Shown: positions 43,337 through 52,896 of the stretch, in pieces
Position numbering within the stretch: position 1 is the stretch's first letter
Layout of the letters: each line of letters begins with the position of its first letter
From: Abyssisolibacter fermentans
Lineage (GTDB): Bacteria > Bacillota > Clostridia > Tissierellales > MCWD3
Length of the DNA stretch: 64,000 nt
Direction: 5' to 3'
Assembly: GCF_001559865.1 (NCBI RefSeq)
Contig: NZ_LOHE01000069.1
Location: 40,006-104,005 of the forward strand
The notes under the pieces: generated by a model
Database searches by the model: none
Seen by the model: only the letters and a program-made list of their open reading frames with translations
What the model was told of the DNA's origin: nothing
Made by a program: the position numbers and the translations under genes

Positions 43337-44263
43337 ATGGAATATAAACATATATTTGGACCAGTTCCTTCAAGAAGGATGGGTATATCATTAGGTGTTA
43401 GTCCAATTGAAGATAATTGTTGTAGTTATTCATGCATTTATTGTCAGTTAGGCAGGACTAGAAGCATGAAAGTTAAGCCAGAAGATTTTTTTGAAGTTAG
43501 TGAAATAATTGAAGAGATAAAAGAGTATTTAAAAACCAATAAAGAGTTTGATGTAATTACTATAGTTGGCGAGGGTGAACCAACATTATATAACAAATTG
43601 AAGGATCTAATATTACATATTAAGAAACTAACAGATAAGCCTATAGCAGTAATTACAAACAGTTCAATTTTGACAAATGATGAGGTAGTGCAAGCATTAA
43701 ATTGTGCAGATTTAGTTCTTCCATCACTTGATGTAAGTAATGAGGATGATTTTAAGAAAATTAACAGACCCCATGGGCAAATCAAATTTAATGAAATGCT
43801 AGAAAGTTTAATTAACTTTTCAAAGCAATACAAAGGTCAGCTTTGGCTTGAAACTATGCTCGTAAAAGATTTTAATGATGATATACAAAAGCTGTATGAT
43901 TATAAAAATATTATAAGCAAAATAAAATATGATAGATTGTATATCAATACTCCAGTTAGACCTCCAGCAGAAGAATATGCTTTAGAGCCTTCAGACGATT
44001 TAGTTAACAAAGCTTGTGAAATTTTAGGAGGAATTTCTATTAATCATCTTGTATCAAAAGGCTTCTATAGTGATATAAAGGATGATTTAGAAGCTATAAA
44101 AAGTATAATTAAAAGACATCCTATGAATACTTTTGAAATAAAAAGTTTTCTAAATTCTAGAAATTGTACTGATACTGATAATATAATTAGTTCTTTAAAT
44201 AAAGAAGATAGCATACAAAGAGTTGAGTATAAAGGATATGTTACTTACAGATTAAATAGATAG
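43337..44263 (+). CDS. Radical SAM protein (COG0731-like)
   Basis: This 308-residue enzyme has CCSYSCIYC near residue 28 for the 4Fe-4S cluster, the opening FGPVPSRRMGISLGVSP and GEGEPTLY, all typical of a widespread family distantly related to wyosine-type enzymes (COG0731). The last 70 residues form a small winged-helix-like domain (IIKRHPMNTFEIKSFL). Function is unknown. The leader before the ATG has a CCGC...CGGG hairpin and only a weak ribosome site. Its stop codon is the first base pair region of RNA element copy 2. Confidence 0.87.
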   Translation: MEYKHIFGPVPSRRMGISLGVSPIEDNCCSYSCIYCQLGRTRSMKVKPEDFFEVSEIIEEIKEYLKTNKEFDVITIVGEGEPTLYNKLKDLILHIKKLTDKPIAVITNSSILTNDEVVQALNCADLVLPSLDVSNEDDFKKINRPHGQIKFNEMLESLINFSKQYKGQLWLETMLVKDFNDDIQKLYDYKNIISKIKYDRLYINTPVRPPAEEYALEPSDDLVNKACEILGGISINHLVSKGFYSDIKDDLEAIKSIIKRHPMNTFEIKSFLNSRNCTDTDNIISSLNKEDSIQRVEYKGYVTYRLNR

Positions 44264-44553
44264 TTTCAAAACTAAAATTTAAATATAATGTGTAGATAAC
44301 ATTAACTGTTTAGCTCATAAGTTTTTGGTGAGGGGACCCATCTCATAATCTTTGACGATTCCGACAAGAGCTCGTTTCTTATGATTTAAGTATGGGCGAT
44401 GAAGAAACGAACTCTTGAAGTCATGCTTTCAAAGAAACATGAGATGGTTCCCTAGTAACTAATTGGTGGTTTTTACAACTAATATATTGGGGAAACTGAG
44501 TTGCTTTACACATTTAATAGGGAAAATATAAGCAGTGTAGAGTTCTTGAACTA
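44261..44553 (+). ncRNA. Three-helix structured RNA-like element, copy 2
   Basis: GGGACCCATCTCAT (44333-44346) pairs with ATGAGATGGTTCCC (44439-44452); TCTTTGA (44349-44355) with TCAAAGA (44429-44435); AAGAGCTCGTTTC (44366-44378) with GAAACGAACTCTT (44404-44416). The flanks, including GCTCATAAGTTTTTGGTGAG and GGGGAAACTGA, match copy 1 closely, but the apical loop is short and lacks the R2 insertion. The outer stem (TAGTT/AACTA) begins on the stop codon of the upstream gene. It lies directly upstream of the pyridoxal kinase gene. Confidence 0.65.
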
Positions 44554-44585
44554 ACTATTATAGATTAAGATAGGGGAGAGTTTAT

Positions 44586-45452
44586 ATGAATCAAGTAAAA
44601 AGAGTTGCTGCTATACATGATTTAGCTGGGTTTGGAAGAGCTTCATTATCAGTTATTATTCCAATAATATCGACTATGGGAATGCAAGTTTGTCCTATGC
44701 CAACAGCTGTTTTGTCAAGTCATACAGAGTTTGACAATTATACTTTTGTGGATTTAACAGATACTATGGAAAATTATATGAATCATTGGAAAGATGAAAA
44801 AATAGAGTTTGATAGTATATATAGTGGTTTTTTGGGTTCTCCTAAACAAATTGGTATAATTTCTAAATTCATTGATACATTTAAAACGGATAAATGTCTA
44901 GTTGTTGTTGACCCTGTTATGGGTGATAATGGACAATTGTATAGTACAATGGATATGGTAATGGTAGAGAATATGAGAAAGTTAATACAAAAAGCTGATA
45001 TAATAACACCTAATTTTACTGAAGCAGCATATCTTCTTGGAGAAGAATATAATAGAGATATTTCCGAGGAAAAGGTAAAAGAATGGTTAAAAAGACTTGC
45101 TGATATGGGAGCAAAAACTGTTATCATAACAAGTGTTCCTACAGAAAGCACTAAAAACACAGCAGTAATAGCTTATGACAGCAAAGAAGATAAGTATTGG
45201 AAAGTTAGTTGTCAATACATACCTGCTCATTTTCCCGGTACAGGAGATGCATTTACAAGCGTTATAGTAGGTAGTTTACTAAAAGGTGATAGTCTTCCAA
45301 TGGCTTTAGATAGAGGAGTTCAATTTATAACTGCATGTATAAGAGCTAGTTATGGGTTTAATTATCCTAGAAAAGAAGGAGTATTATTAGAAAAAGTATT
45401 AGGAAATTTAAATATGCCTTTTATGATAAGTAGTTATGAACTTTTGGAGTAA
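44586..45452 (+). CDS. pdxK: Pyridoxal/pyridoxamine kinase
   Basis: This 288-residue ribokinase-like enzyme would phosphorylate vitamin B6 forms. RVAAIHDLAGFGRASLSVII is the clostridial PdxK N-terminus, VVDPVMGDNGQLY the conserved centre, and HFPGTGDAFTSVIVG the GTGD catalytic motif with its Asp. It stands alone on the + strand behind RNA element copy 2 and ends at a terminator shared with the opposite-strand gene. Confidence 0.92.
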   Translation: MNQVKRVAAIHDLAGFGRASLSVIIPIISTMGMQVCPMPTAVLSSHTEFDNYTFVDLTDTMENYMNHWKDEKIEFDSIYSGFLGSPKQIGIISKFIDTFKTDKCLVVVDPVMGDNGQLYSTMDMVMVENMRKLIQKADIITPNFTEAAYLLGEEYNRDISEEKVKEWLKRLADMGAKTVIITSVPTESTKNTAVIAYDSKEDKYWKVSCQYIPAHFPGTGDAFTSVIVGSLLKGDSLPMALDRGVQFITACIRASYGFNYPRKEGVLLEKVLGNLNMPFMISSYELLE

Positions 45453-45515
45453 ATAAAATTTTTCCTGTTAACATTAACCTTATGATATTGATAAATACAA
45501 AAATTCATAAAAAAA

Positions 45516-45557
45516 TGAGCAAGCCTTTTTGCTAAACTTGCAATATAAGCTTGCTCA
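45516..45557. terminator. Bidirectional terminator
   Basis: TGAGCAAGC (45516-45524) pairs with GCTTGCTCA (45549-45557). An A-run on the left side gives a U-run for the minus-strand transcript. Confidence 0.8.
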
Positions 45558-45587
45558 AATTATTAATTAGTTTATTTATATAGCCAA

Positions 45588-46073
45588 TTAATCTGTAGAA
45601 AGAGAAGATCCTGTAATCTGATCATAAATATTTAATATATCATCTTTATTATCAGTTGGTGCGAAAAAATACACATTTTCATTGTATTTTTCATCTAAAG
45701 CACTTAAACGTCCAAATATCATTTTTAAATTTCTGGGCATTAGAATTCTACCAATATCGCTGCCTGAATTATTTAATTGATGTAAAGTGTAATAATCATC
45801 TTCAAATTTATGTTTGAAATTTTCTGTGAATGAAACTATATACTGATTAGATTGAATTTCCATTGAGATACCATCAATATTTAATGTACCTGTTATTTTA
45901 TTTTGCATTGTTATATTTCTTTTTATTTTTCCATTAAATTTTATTTGGATTTTTTTACTTTGATTTTTTCCAATATCCATATACCCATTATAAGTTCTTT
46001 GTACATTTGTAGGTATCTTATATATAACCATTATTATTATTATTATTAAAATCAAGATATGTTTTGTTTTCAT
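45588..46073 (-). CDS. Membrane-anchored extracellular protein, unknown function
   Basis: One N-terminal helix (KHILILIIIIIMVIYKI) anchors a 140-residue extracellular domain with alternating polar/hydrophobic strands (TGTLNIDGISMEIQSNQYIVSF). AGGTGG lies upstream of the ATG. It follows the frameshifted exported-protein gene on the same strand and may have been its partner. I do not recognise the family. Confidence 0.6.
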   Translation of the reverse strand: MKTKHILILIIIIIMVIYKIPTNVQRTYNGYMDIGKNQSKKIQIKFNGKIKRNITMQNKITGTLNIDGISMEIQSNQYIVSFTENFKHKFEDDYYTLHQLNNSGSDIGRILMPRNLKMIFGRLSALDEKYNENVYFFAPTDNKDDILNIYDQITGSSLSTD

Positions 46074-46140
46074 ACTTAATATTTTCCACCTTTATTAATT
46101 TCAAATCATATTTGATTTGAATATAAATCTTATTACAACA

Positions 46141-47047
46141 TTACCATTCTTTGGCACATTCTTCAAAATGGTCGATAATTGAAGAGTTTATTTCTTCTGG
46201 GCCTCCATGATAGTATTCAACATATTTACTTCTATTATTCATCCATACATCTAATGCTATATCTGTCAAAAGTTCTTTGTCGTAATTTTCTCCATATTCG
46301 ATTTTGATTGTTCCATAATCCTTATCTTCATTAATAAAGTCTTGAGTATCTTCATTAATAAAGTCTTGAGTATTTTCATTATAAGCTGAAAAGTATGCAA
46401 TTAGTTCAGTATCTAATCTGGCAGAAGCAGCATAGTCTTGCCAACCATACTCTGTATAAATTAAAACATCTCTACTAAATAATATTCTATTATGCTTAGT
46501 TTCAACTAACGGATTTTTATAAAATGGCTGCTGTGCAGGGGGGATAAATGTTCCTATTATTGAACCTATCACACCAGCTACTGGACCAAAAGCTCCAGCA
46601 ACCAAACCTATAGAAGTTCCTATTATTGATGGTAGGTATAAAGCACTTTTCTCTTCATATGGTTCAAAACTACCTACAATGCCCATATCTTCTGTAATAA
46701 CTTTCACATCACCAATACTGGCTATTTCAGTTAAAGCATTTTCAGAAGATTCGTGTATATAATTTTTTATGGCCGTGTTAGTATTTAATGTGATAGTACT
46801 AGTTTTTTTATAATTACCAGCAGTATCAATTTTATAATATTCGATTTCTACTTTCTGCAATTTGGCGTTTATAGCTCCACGAAATTGTTTTTTGATTTTA
46901 TTAACTTCGTGTTTTCCAATTGCATTCTGAACCTTCTTTACTTATAAAATTTTTATAATTTGAATTCTCTATAGCAAAACTATTTTGAGTAAATATGCCA
47001 AAGGCTAAAGTTAATATAATTACTAAACTGATTAATCTTTTTATCAT
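46141..47047 (-). pseudogene. Frameshifted exported protein with glycine-zipper segment
   Basis: An AAAGGAGGATGAA site and ATG (47047) start a clear signal peptide (MIKRLISLVIILTLAFGIFT) that stops after 48 codons at 46901. The adjoining frame, open from about 46941, continues for more than 260 codons to 46141, so one frameshift between 46901 and 46941 separates them. The long part has a Gly-rich hydrophobic stretch (IGTSIGLVAGAFGPVAGVIG) like membrane-inserting glycine zippers. It also has a 24-bp tandem duplication (46323-46370) encoding TQDFINED twice. A real frameshift mutation or a sequencing error are both possible. Function unknown. Confidence 0.65.
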
Positions 47048-47220
47048 TTCATCCTCCTTTATTATGCTTCATTAATGTTTTATAACTATTTATTTATATT
47101 CTTAATTATTAATAATACCTCTTTTCCAGAAAAAAATATAAATAAATACATTCAAAACATTTCCATATTTAAAATATAATATAATAGTAACATAAAATTA
47201 ACAATAAAACTAGATTAACT

Positions 47221-47445
47221 TCAATGTCTTTCAGGGCAAAACGTATTTAAAATTATTTTTTGTAAAGCTAGTACAGCGCTCCTATTTTTTGGAAATATTA
47301 TTTTATGTCAAGATAATTCTTGCTTACAAAATTGACATAATAAAACAGCATTGCTTAAATAAATTTGTAACTTTTTATTAGAAACTTTTATTTCTTCTAT
47401 TACCCAAATTTTTTTTTATTCTTCTATGTAATTTCTTTTCAACAC
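47221..47445 (-). pseudogene. Decayed small Cys-containing protein gene
   Basis: Behind a GGGGGTGATT site a frame starts MLKRNYIEE, hits a stop, continues KKIWVIEEIKVSNKKLQIYL and then AVLLCQFCKQELS, hits a TGA, and ends with PKNRSAVLALQKIILNTFCP. Restoring two codons gives a roughly 75-residue protein with a CxxC pair. The pattern indicates a gene that has lost function. Confidence 0.5.
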
Positions 47446-47631
47446 TGAATCACCCCCATGTTATATTTGTTAAATTTCTTCAAATTCATCTTTTAGATGC
47501 TTTTGCTCTATAATAATGATACAGTATTTGTGGCAATAGATAATAAAAAGTTTGATTGACAAATTAGAATAAATTAGAAATTAGATAAATAGATAATTTA
47601 AAATTACATAAAAGGATGAATGATTGATAAA

Positions 47632-48056
47632 TATTGTAATAGTGCAAATTGGTTTGTAGGTAGCCATTGGTGGACTGTATGTAAGATAACGAAGATATTA
47701 GTCCTTGGTATACTTTAGATGATAATGAATTGATATCAACGCCTAGTATAATAATGTTAAGCAAGAGGATCAAGAATTTGTTTAAAGGATACAATATAAA
47801 AACGAACATTACAGGTATGGACAATACTGTCAGCACATAGTATTCTTAAATTTGAATAACGCCTTAGGACAATATTATTAATCTCTTTGGTTCAATATTG
47901 GATACCTGTGGGTCAGACAATTAATCCATTTACTGAATTTTATGTGTTGGCTGGTTGGAACCTTTATGGCATATCCGTATAACGCGCTAGGTTATGTATC
48001 ACTAGATGAAATGGATGCTCTTACTTACTTTTTTCAAAGGAGTGATTACTATCAAT
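47632..48056 (+). pseudogene. Fragments of a decayed gene of unknown function
   Basis: Coherent pieces in shifting frames can be read: SANWFVGSHWWTV, WYTLDDNELISTPSIIMLSK, GYNIKTNITGMDNTVS, INPFTEFYVLAGWNLYG and YNALGYVSLDEMDALTYF. Their composition looks like real protein (the SHWW piece recalls cysteine-peptidase-like domains), but stops and shifts break the gene several times. Confidence 0.45.
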
Positions 48057-48842
48057 AGATATTTTGATTTTTTAAGCGTTGGTATTGATGTAGGTTCTAA
48101 AACCTAGTATCCTTACTCCTGATTACAAACCCATCTCTAAGTATATTAAAATTGATTTTACTTCTGATGCTTCTCTTTCTAATTTTGCAATTCTTTTAGA
48201 ATCATTTTTATCATTTTAACTTTCCTAATCCCTCGGTTTTTGTTAGAATTACTAATGAGGGGATTTAAGATGTATACATCTAAATCCATAGATTTAAGAA
48301 AGTGGAAGAGTGGAATATGGTAGATTCCTGTGGATTCTAGAAAGATTTTAGCTTTTAAAGAATATACCTCTTCTGCTTTTTTAATTGAATTAACAAAATT
48401 AGCATATTCTTATGATTTAAAGACTTCTATTGTACCTAACGATCTGATTCTAAATATTCGTACTTTAACTAGAAACTATCACAATTGACTGATACTAAAA
48501 CCGCTTTCGTTAATCAGCTAACTAAGGAACAGGTAATTTTAAAGCAAGTAAAGTATCTATGTCTAAAAGAGGTTCTTCTATAGCTAGAAGAGTTCTATAT
48601 ATTATAGCTATGGCAACTATTCGCCGAAAACGAAATGGTGACTATGTCAATTGTGTTATACGTAATTATTATGACAGCAAGCTTGTAGCTAAATCTAAAA
48701 AATGTGCTATTGGTTCTATTATGAGGAAAATTGTTAATATTGTTTTTGCGGTTCTAGAGACAAAAAGGAATATGTAATGATTACACCAAAAGATCATATT
48801 AAAAAATATAGTCAATTAAAACAAGTTAAATCTGCAGCATAG
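48051..48842 (+). pseudogene. Degraded IS110-family transposase
   Basis: The relic begins behind AAAGGAGTGATTACT with NRYFDFLSVGIDVGSKT, the DEDD N-terminal motif of IS110 transposases, but the start codon reads ATC and a stop follows. Later pieces include SKRGSSIARRVLYIIAMATI, the transposase_20 core, then NCVIRNYYDSKLVAKSKKCA, and, after another shift, a C-terminus ending QLKQVKSAA. At about 790 bp it is well short of an intact gene of about 1.2 kb, so internal sequence is also lost. It is not functional. Confidence 0.8.
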
Positions 48843-49120
48843 AAACCGAATTTTCAAACTTAATTAAAGCCAATTTTTCGTGTTTCTAATTGGTTTATTT
48901 TCTATGCTCTTAGTTATCTTTTCCTATTTAATAAAAAAATTATTGACTTTTACTAGCTGGTCTGAATGGCTCTTTTCAAAAGAAGATTTAAAAAGATTTA
49001 ATCACTAAAAATGTTTACTTTGACAAATTAAAATATTAAAGTTATAATATTTCTTAGTTTTGTAAATATTCTAAAATGACAGAATTTTGACAAAATAATA
49101 TCAAATAACGGAGGAATTAA
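48843..49120. other. Gap between the IS110 relic and brnQ
   Basis: The region holds the presumed right flank of the IS110 relic and the brnQ promoter region. No gene or clear terminal inverted repeat was found; IS110 elements normally lack such repeats. Confidence 0.4.
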
Positions 49121-50410
49121 ATGAATAACAAGACAAAAGATATTATAATAGTTGGATTGGCATTATTTGCAATGTTTTTTGGAGCGGGAAATCTAATATT
49201 TCCACCATCTTTAGGTTTAATTGCTGGTAAAAATTGGATTACATGTGGGTTTGGATTTTTTATAACAGCAATAGGAATGCCCTTGCTTGGAATAATAGCT
49301 GTATCAAAAGCTGGAGGGTCGATCGACAGAATTGGAAATAAAGTTCATCCAGTCTTTAGTAAAATATTTGCAACTGTTGTAATTCTAGCTATTGGACCTT
49401 TGCTTGCTATACCAAGAACAGGAGCAACTGCTTATGAATTAGGTGTTTTACCGATGTTTCCAAAGGTAGAAAGTGTAGTTGTATCAATTATATTCTTTGG
49501 ATTGACCTTATTTTTCGTTATTAAACCAAGTACAATAGTTGACAAAATTGCCAAGATATTAACTCCTTTATTATTAATAATGATATTAGCTATAATCATA
49601 AAAGGTGTAATGAGTCCGATAGGAAGTCCACAAAGTGTTATGTCTGATAGTCCATTTTCAGTGGGCTTTAATGAAGGTTATCAAACAATGGATGCTTTAG
49701 CTTCATTAATTTTTGGTGGAGTTATACTATATTCTGTTATAGCAAAAGGATATGTTAAGACTCAAGATCAAGTAAAAATAACTATAAAAGCAGGTTTTAT
49801 AGCTGCATTCTTTTTAGCGATAATTTATGGAGGATTAGTTTATTTAGGAGCTTCAGCTAATAGTGTTTATCCATTAGATTTATCAAAGACAGAATTACTT
49901 ATGAGAATTGCAAATCATGCTTTAGGTAGCTTTGGTAAAGTAGCATTAGGGATAGTAGCATTTCTAGCTTGTCTTACAACATCTATAGGTTTAACAGCGA
50001 CTGTAGGTGATTTCTTCAATAAATTAAGCAATGATAAAATTCCTTATATTGTGATAGTAATAATAACATGCGTATTTAGTTGTGTATTTGCTAATAAAGG
50101 TGTGGAGATGATAGTAAGTATAGCTGTACCATTGTTAGTAGCGGTTTACCCAATAGCAATAGTTTTAATATTATTAAATCTATTTGGAGATGCTATACCA
50201 AATAGTTATTATTTTGGAGCAGTTTTCGGAGCTATGATTGTAAGTTTACATGATGGAATTGTACAAGCAGGCTATAAAATAGACTTAATAACTAATATTA
50301 TTAATAAGATACCTTTATATGATAAAGGCTTTGGATGGATTTTACCAGCGTTTATTGGAGGATTAATAACTTTAGTATTATTAAGAAACAAGAAACAGAT
50401 ATATCAATAA
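49121..50410 (+). CDS. brnQ: Branched-chain amino acid carrier BrnQ
   Basis: This 429-residue secondary transporter takes up leucine, isoleucine and valine with a cation. The start MNNKTKDIIIVGLALFAMFF, then GAGNLIFPPSLGLIAG, is diagnostic of LIVCS/BrnQ, with twelve hydrophobic helices and LTTSIGLTATVGDFF in the middle. ACGGAGG precedes the ATG. It is monocistronic with a bidirectional terminator. Confidence 0.95.
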   Translation: MNNKTKDIIIVGLALFAMFFGAGNLIFPPSLGLIAGKNWITCGFGFFITAIGMPLLGIIAVSKAGGSIDRIGNKVHPVFSKIFATVVILAIGPLLAIPRTGATAYELGVLPMFPKVESVVVSIIFFGLTLFFVIKPSTIVDKIAKILTPLLLIMILAIIIKGVMSPIGSPQSVMSDSPFSVGFNEGYQTMDALASLIFGGVILYSVIAKGYVKTQDQVKITIKAGFIAAFFLAIIYGGLVYLGASANSVYPLDLSKTELLMRIANHALGSFGKVALGIVAFLACLTTSIGLTATVGDFFNKLSNDKIPYIVIVIITCVFSCVFANKGVEMIVSIAVPLLVAVYPIAIVLILLNLFGDAIPNSYYFGAVFGAMIVSLHDGIVQAGYKIDLITNIINKIPLYDKGFGWILPAFIGGLITLVLLRNKKQIYQ

Positions 50411-50438
50411 AAGTAATAATAGTTTAAAATAATATAGA

Positions 50439-50480
50439 ATGAGTATAGCTTGCCTAGTTTTTAAGGCAAACTATACTCAT
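50439..50480. terminator. Bidirectional terminator between brnQ and the DUF89 gene
   Basis: ATGAGTATAG pairs with CTATACTCAT, extended by TTGCCT/AGGCAA, with a T-run on the right. The stop codon of the minus-strand gene lies in the loop. Confidence 0.88.
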
Positions 50481-51320
50481 TTTTTCTACACCTGCTATAT
50501 TTGCAACCACTTCACATTTAGCCATAAATAATAAGAAAAGATTATCTTTATTAACATCACTTAAACCTTCGTAGTTACCTTGACCTTTAGCAATAACAGT
50601 ATCTGCAGAGAAGAATACTTCTCTAAAACTATCACTTGTATTTTCTAAGATAGTTCCTGGAGAACCATCACCACTGTCAATTATTTCAGCAACTTCATCC
50701 ATTTTAACCATAAGAGCATCTTCGGTAGTAACATCATTAAGAGCAGGTTTACCTCTTACAGCAAATATAACTTTCAAATCTGGATAAGTTTCTTTAATAA
50801 ACTTTATAAAAATTTTATCTAATACTATTTCGCCACAATTATCTCCTATATATAGCAAAGTTTTAGATTTTGATAATGCGTCTTTGAGTTCATTACTATT
50901 GTTTACAGTAAGGTTATAATCATCTACGTTTTTTATTTTCTCAAGAATAATATCTTTATTAAATTTATGTGCAGGACCAAAATCTATTATATTACCAATT
51001 ATTGCTGTTTTTAGAGCAGTGAAAAATAAATCATTGGAGTTCATAATTATATTTTCAATAGCTTCAGCTTGATCTAATAGGATATTATTATAATATTTCT
51101 TTATTTCACTATATGGATTAGCGTTGTTAGTGTACTTTGTTACGATTTTTAAAATCCCCTTCATTGTGTGTGGATTAGCCAATTCGTAGTCAATATTTTT
51201 AAGATAATCAAAAACATCTGCGAAAATTAGTTTCTTTTGCTCATCTGTGCAATTTAGAAGTTCAGTTATTCTTAAAGTTTGATTTAAATTGCATGGGAGA
51301 CATTTAAAGTTCAGTTTCAC
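50454..51320 (-). CDS. DUF89 (ARMT1-like) protein, putative damage-control phosphatase
   Basis: This 288-residue protein begins MKLNFKCLPCNLNQTLR with the CxxC of the prokaryotic DUF89 branch (COG1578). It carries YIGDNCGEIVLDKIFIK and FAVRGKPALNDVTTEDA, the metal-site motifs. Characterised DUF89 proteins are metal-dependent phosphatases that remove damaged or surplus phosphometabolites. A GTG at 51320 is better placed behind AAGGAG than the upstream GTG at 51329. No neighbour suggests the substrate. Confidence 0.87.
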   Translation of the reverse strand: MKLNFKCLPCNLNQTLRITELLNCTDEQKKLIFADVFDYLKNIDYELANPHTMKGILKIVTKYTNNANPYSEIKKYYNNILLDQAEAIENIIMNSNDLFFTALKTAIIGNIIDFGPAHKFNKDIILEKIKNVDDYNLTVNNSNELKDALSKSKTLLYIGDNCGEIVLDKIFIKFIKETYPDLKVIFAVRGKPALNDVTTEDALMVKMDEVAEIIDSGDGSPGTILENTSDSFREVFFSADTVIAKGQGNYEGLSDVNKDNLFLLFMAKCEVVANIAGVEKMSIVCLKN

Positions 51321-51562
51321 TAGTACCACTCCTTGTGTGTATTTATTGTCATATGACCAAATGTATCATCATTGATATTATATCAAATAAGCATTTATGT
51401 CAATAACAAACTCAAGTTGTTCATAGAAATTCAAATCACAATGAATAGAAAAGCTTTGTGTGAGTTTACAAAAATGTAAAAAAATGATAAAATAGCTATA
51501 TACTAAGGATTTACGATATAATTAAATTAAAAATATAAAAACAAGGAAGAGGGTCTTAAATT

Positions 51563-51892
51563 ATGAGCAAAACAAGTTTTAATGTAAATATATCTCCTAG
51601 AGAAGTATGTGATATATTAAGAAATGAAATGAATGAAGATTTAGTACATGAAGAATATCATGATATAGAAAGTGGTAAGTTTATCGCAACGATGATATAT
51701 GAAAAATTTTACTTTAGAGCAAGTAATAGAGCGGCTTTAATTGTTATTGTAGATGATTTATATGGACAAACAAATTTAAGAGCTGTTTGTACAGGTAGTT
51801 CGCAAGGAATGATATTTAATTTTGATTGGGGAGCAGCTAATGATTTTGTCAATATTGTAAAAAGAATATTAAAGAAATATATAATTGAATAG
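51563..51892 (+). CDS. Small conserved protein (possibly DUF6054), unknown function
   Basis: This 109-residue soluble protein has a compact alpha/beta pattern with EYHDIESGKFIATMIYEKFYFRAS and GSSQGMIFNFDWGAANDFV. I associate this sequence style with the DUF6054 family but cannot confirm it. No function is known. It is separated from the next gene by 86 bp. Confidence 0.65.
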   Translation: MSKTSFNVNISPREVCDILRNEMNEDLVHEEYHDIESGKFIATMIYEKFYFRASNRAALIVIVDDLYGQTNLRAVCTGSSQGMIFNFDWGAANDFVNIVKRILKKYIIE

Positions 51893-51978
51893 TTTTTTGA
51901 AAATGAACTGGGGTATGATTGGATACATATATAAACAATTCTATATTATTTTTATATAGAATGTAAGGGGGAAATAAT

Positions 51979-52680
51979 ATGCATATGGTTTATATTATTA
52001 TCATTATGGTTTTTGCTGGAATTTTAGGTGGACTAGTTAATAATTTTATGTATGCTAAATTGGATGTTGAGAAACAGTATAAGAGATATAATCTAATAAA
52101 GTCTATAATAATTGGAATGGCAGCTTCTTTTTTAGTACCATTATTTTTAAATATGATATCAAGTGATTTAATAAAATCTAGTGAAGAGGATTATTATAAA
52201 TTATTTATTTTTTTAGGTTTTTGTACAATAGCAGCTATTGCATCTAGTACATTTATCAATTCAATGACTAGCTCATTTTTAAAACAAGTAGACGAAGTTA
52301 AGAATCAAATGAATTATATAAATAGATATATTAATCCTATTGTTAACAAGGTTGTAGAAGATGATGTAAATGAGACTAGAGAAGATACAATATCGAATAA
52401 AAATGACAGTGAGCAAATAATAAATTCTGATAAAATAATTGACGATGAAAAAATAACAATATTGAATGCTATATGTTACAGTAGATTTGTCTTTAGATCT
52501 ATAGATGGAATTAGTAAGGAAACAAATTTAGAAATTATTAAAGTAAAAGCTATATTGTCAGAGTTGATAGTTAAAGGATATATAGATAGTTTTGTAAAAA
52601 ATAAACATATCAGGTATTTCGTCACAAATGATGGTAACGAAGTGATTAAATACTACAATGCAAAAAAACAAATAGTCTAA
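51979..52680 (+). CDS. Three-helix membrane protein with C-terminal winged helix (YLATT-like)
   Basis: Residues 1-100 hold three membrane helices (about 3-25, 45-62 and 75-95). A charged linker with a short coiled coil follows, then a winged-helix-like domain from about 155 (KITILNAICYSRFVFRSIDG onward, ending YIDSFVKNKHIRYFVTNDG). The layout resembles YLATT-type three-TM proteins described in predicted conflict systems, here with a DNA- or protein-binding domain in the cytoplasm. This is a tentative match. AAGGGGGAAAT precedes the ATG. Confidence 0.6.
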   Translation: MHMVYIIIIMVFAGILGGLVNNFMYAKLDVEKQYKRYNLIKSIIIGMAASFLVPLFLNMISSDLIKSSEEDYYKLFIFLGFCTIAAIASSTFINSMTSSFLKQVDEVKNQMNYINRYINPIVNKVVEDDVNETREDTISNKNDSEQIINSDKIIDDEKITILNAICYSRFVFRSIDGISKETNLEIIKVKAILSELIVKGYIDSFVKNKHIRYFVTNDGNEVIKYYNAKKQIV

Positions 52681-52836
52681 ATGATAAAATTCTGACGTAA
52701 TTATTGTATGATTTATTATTAAAAATTTTATTTTAAAAGCTTTTTTATCAAATTTTAAAGCATAAGCTTGTTATGATGTTACCTCCTAGTTATATTTATA
52801 TTCAGTGTTAAAAGTTGAATATTATCAAAACAGCTA

Positions 52837-52858
52837 ATATTTCATATTAATGAAATAT
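52837..52858. terminator. Hairpin upstream of ugd
   Basis: ATATTTCAT and ATGAAATAT form a perfect 9-bp stem with an ATTA loop, followed by GGATGTG and seven T residues. It may end the upstream transcript. Confidence 0.6.
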
Positions 52859-52896
52859 GGATGTGTTTTTTTATGACTTAAAAGGGGGTAATTAAA

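Noticed and set aside
47564..47836. 90-codon minus-strand frame in the decay zone
   Set aside because: It overlaps better protein-like fragments on the + strand and has no ribosome site or recognisable motif.
48051..48842. Intact, active IS110 element
   Set aside because: The start codon is lost, several stops and shifts interrupt the frame, and the length is well below that of a complete transposase.
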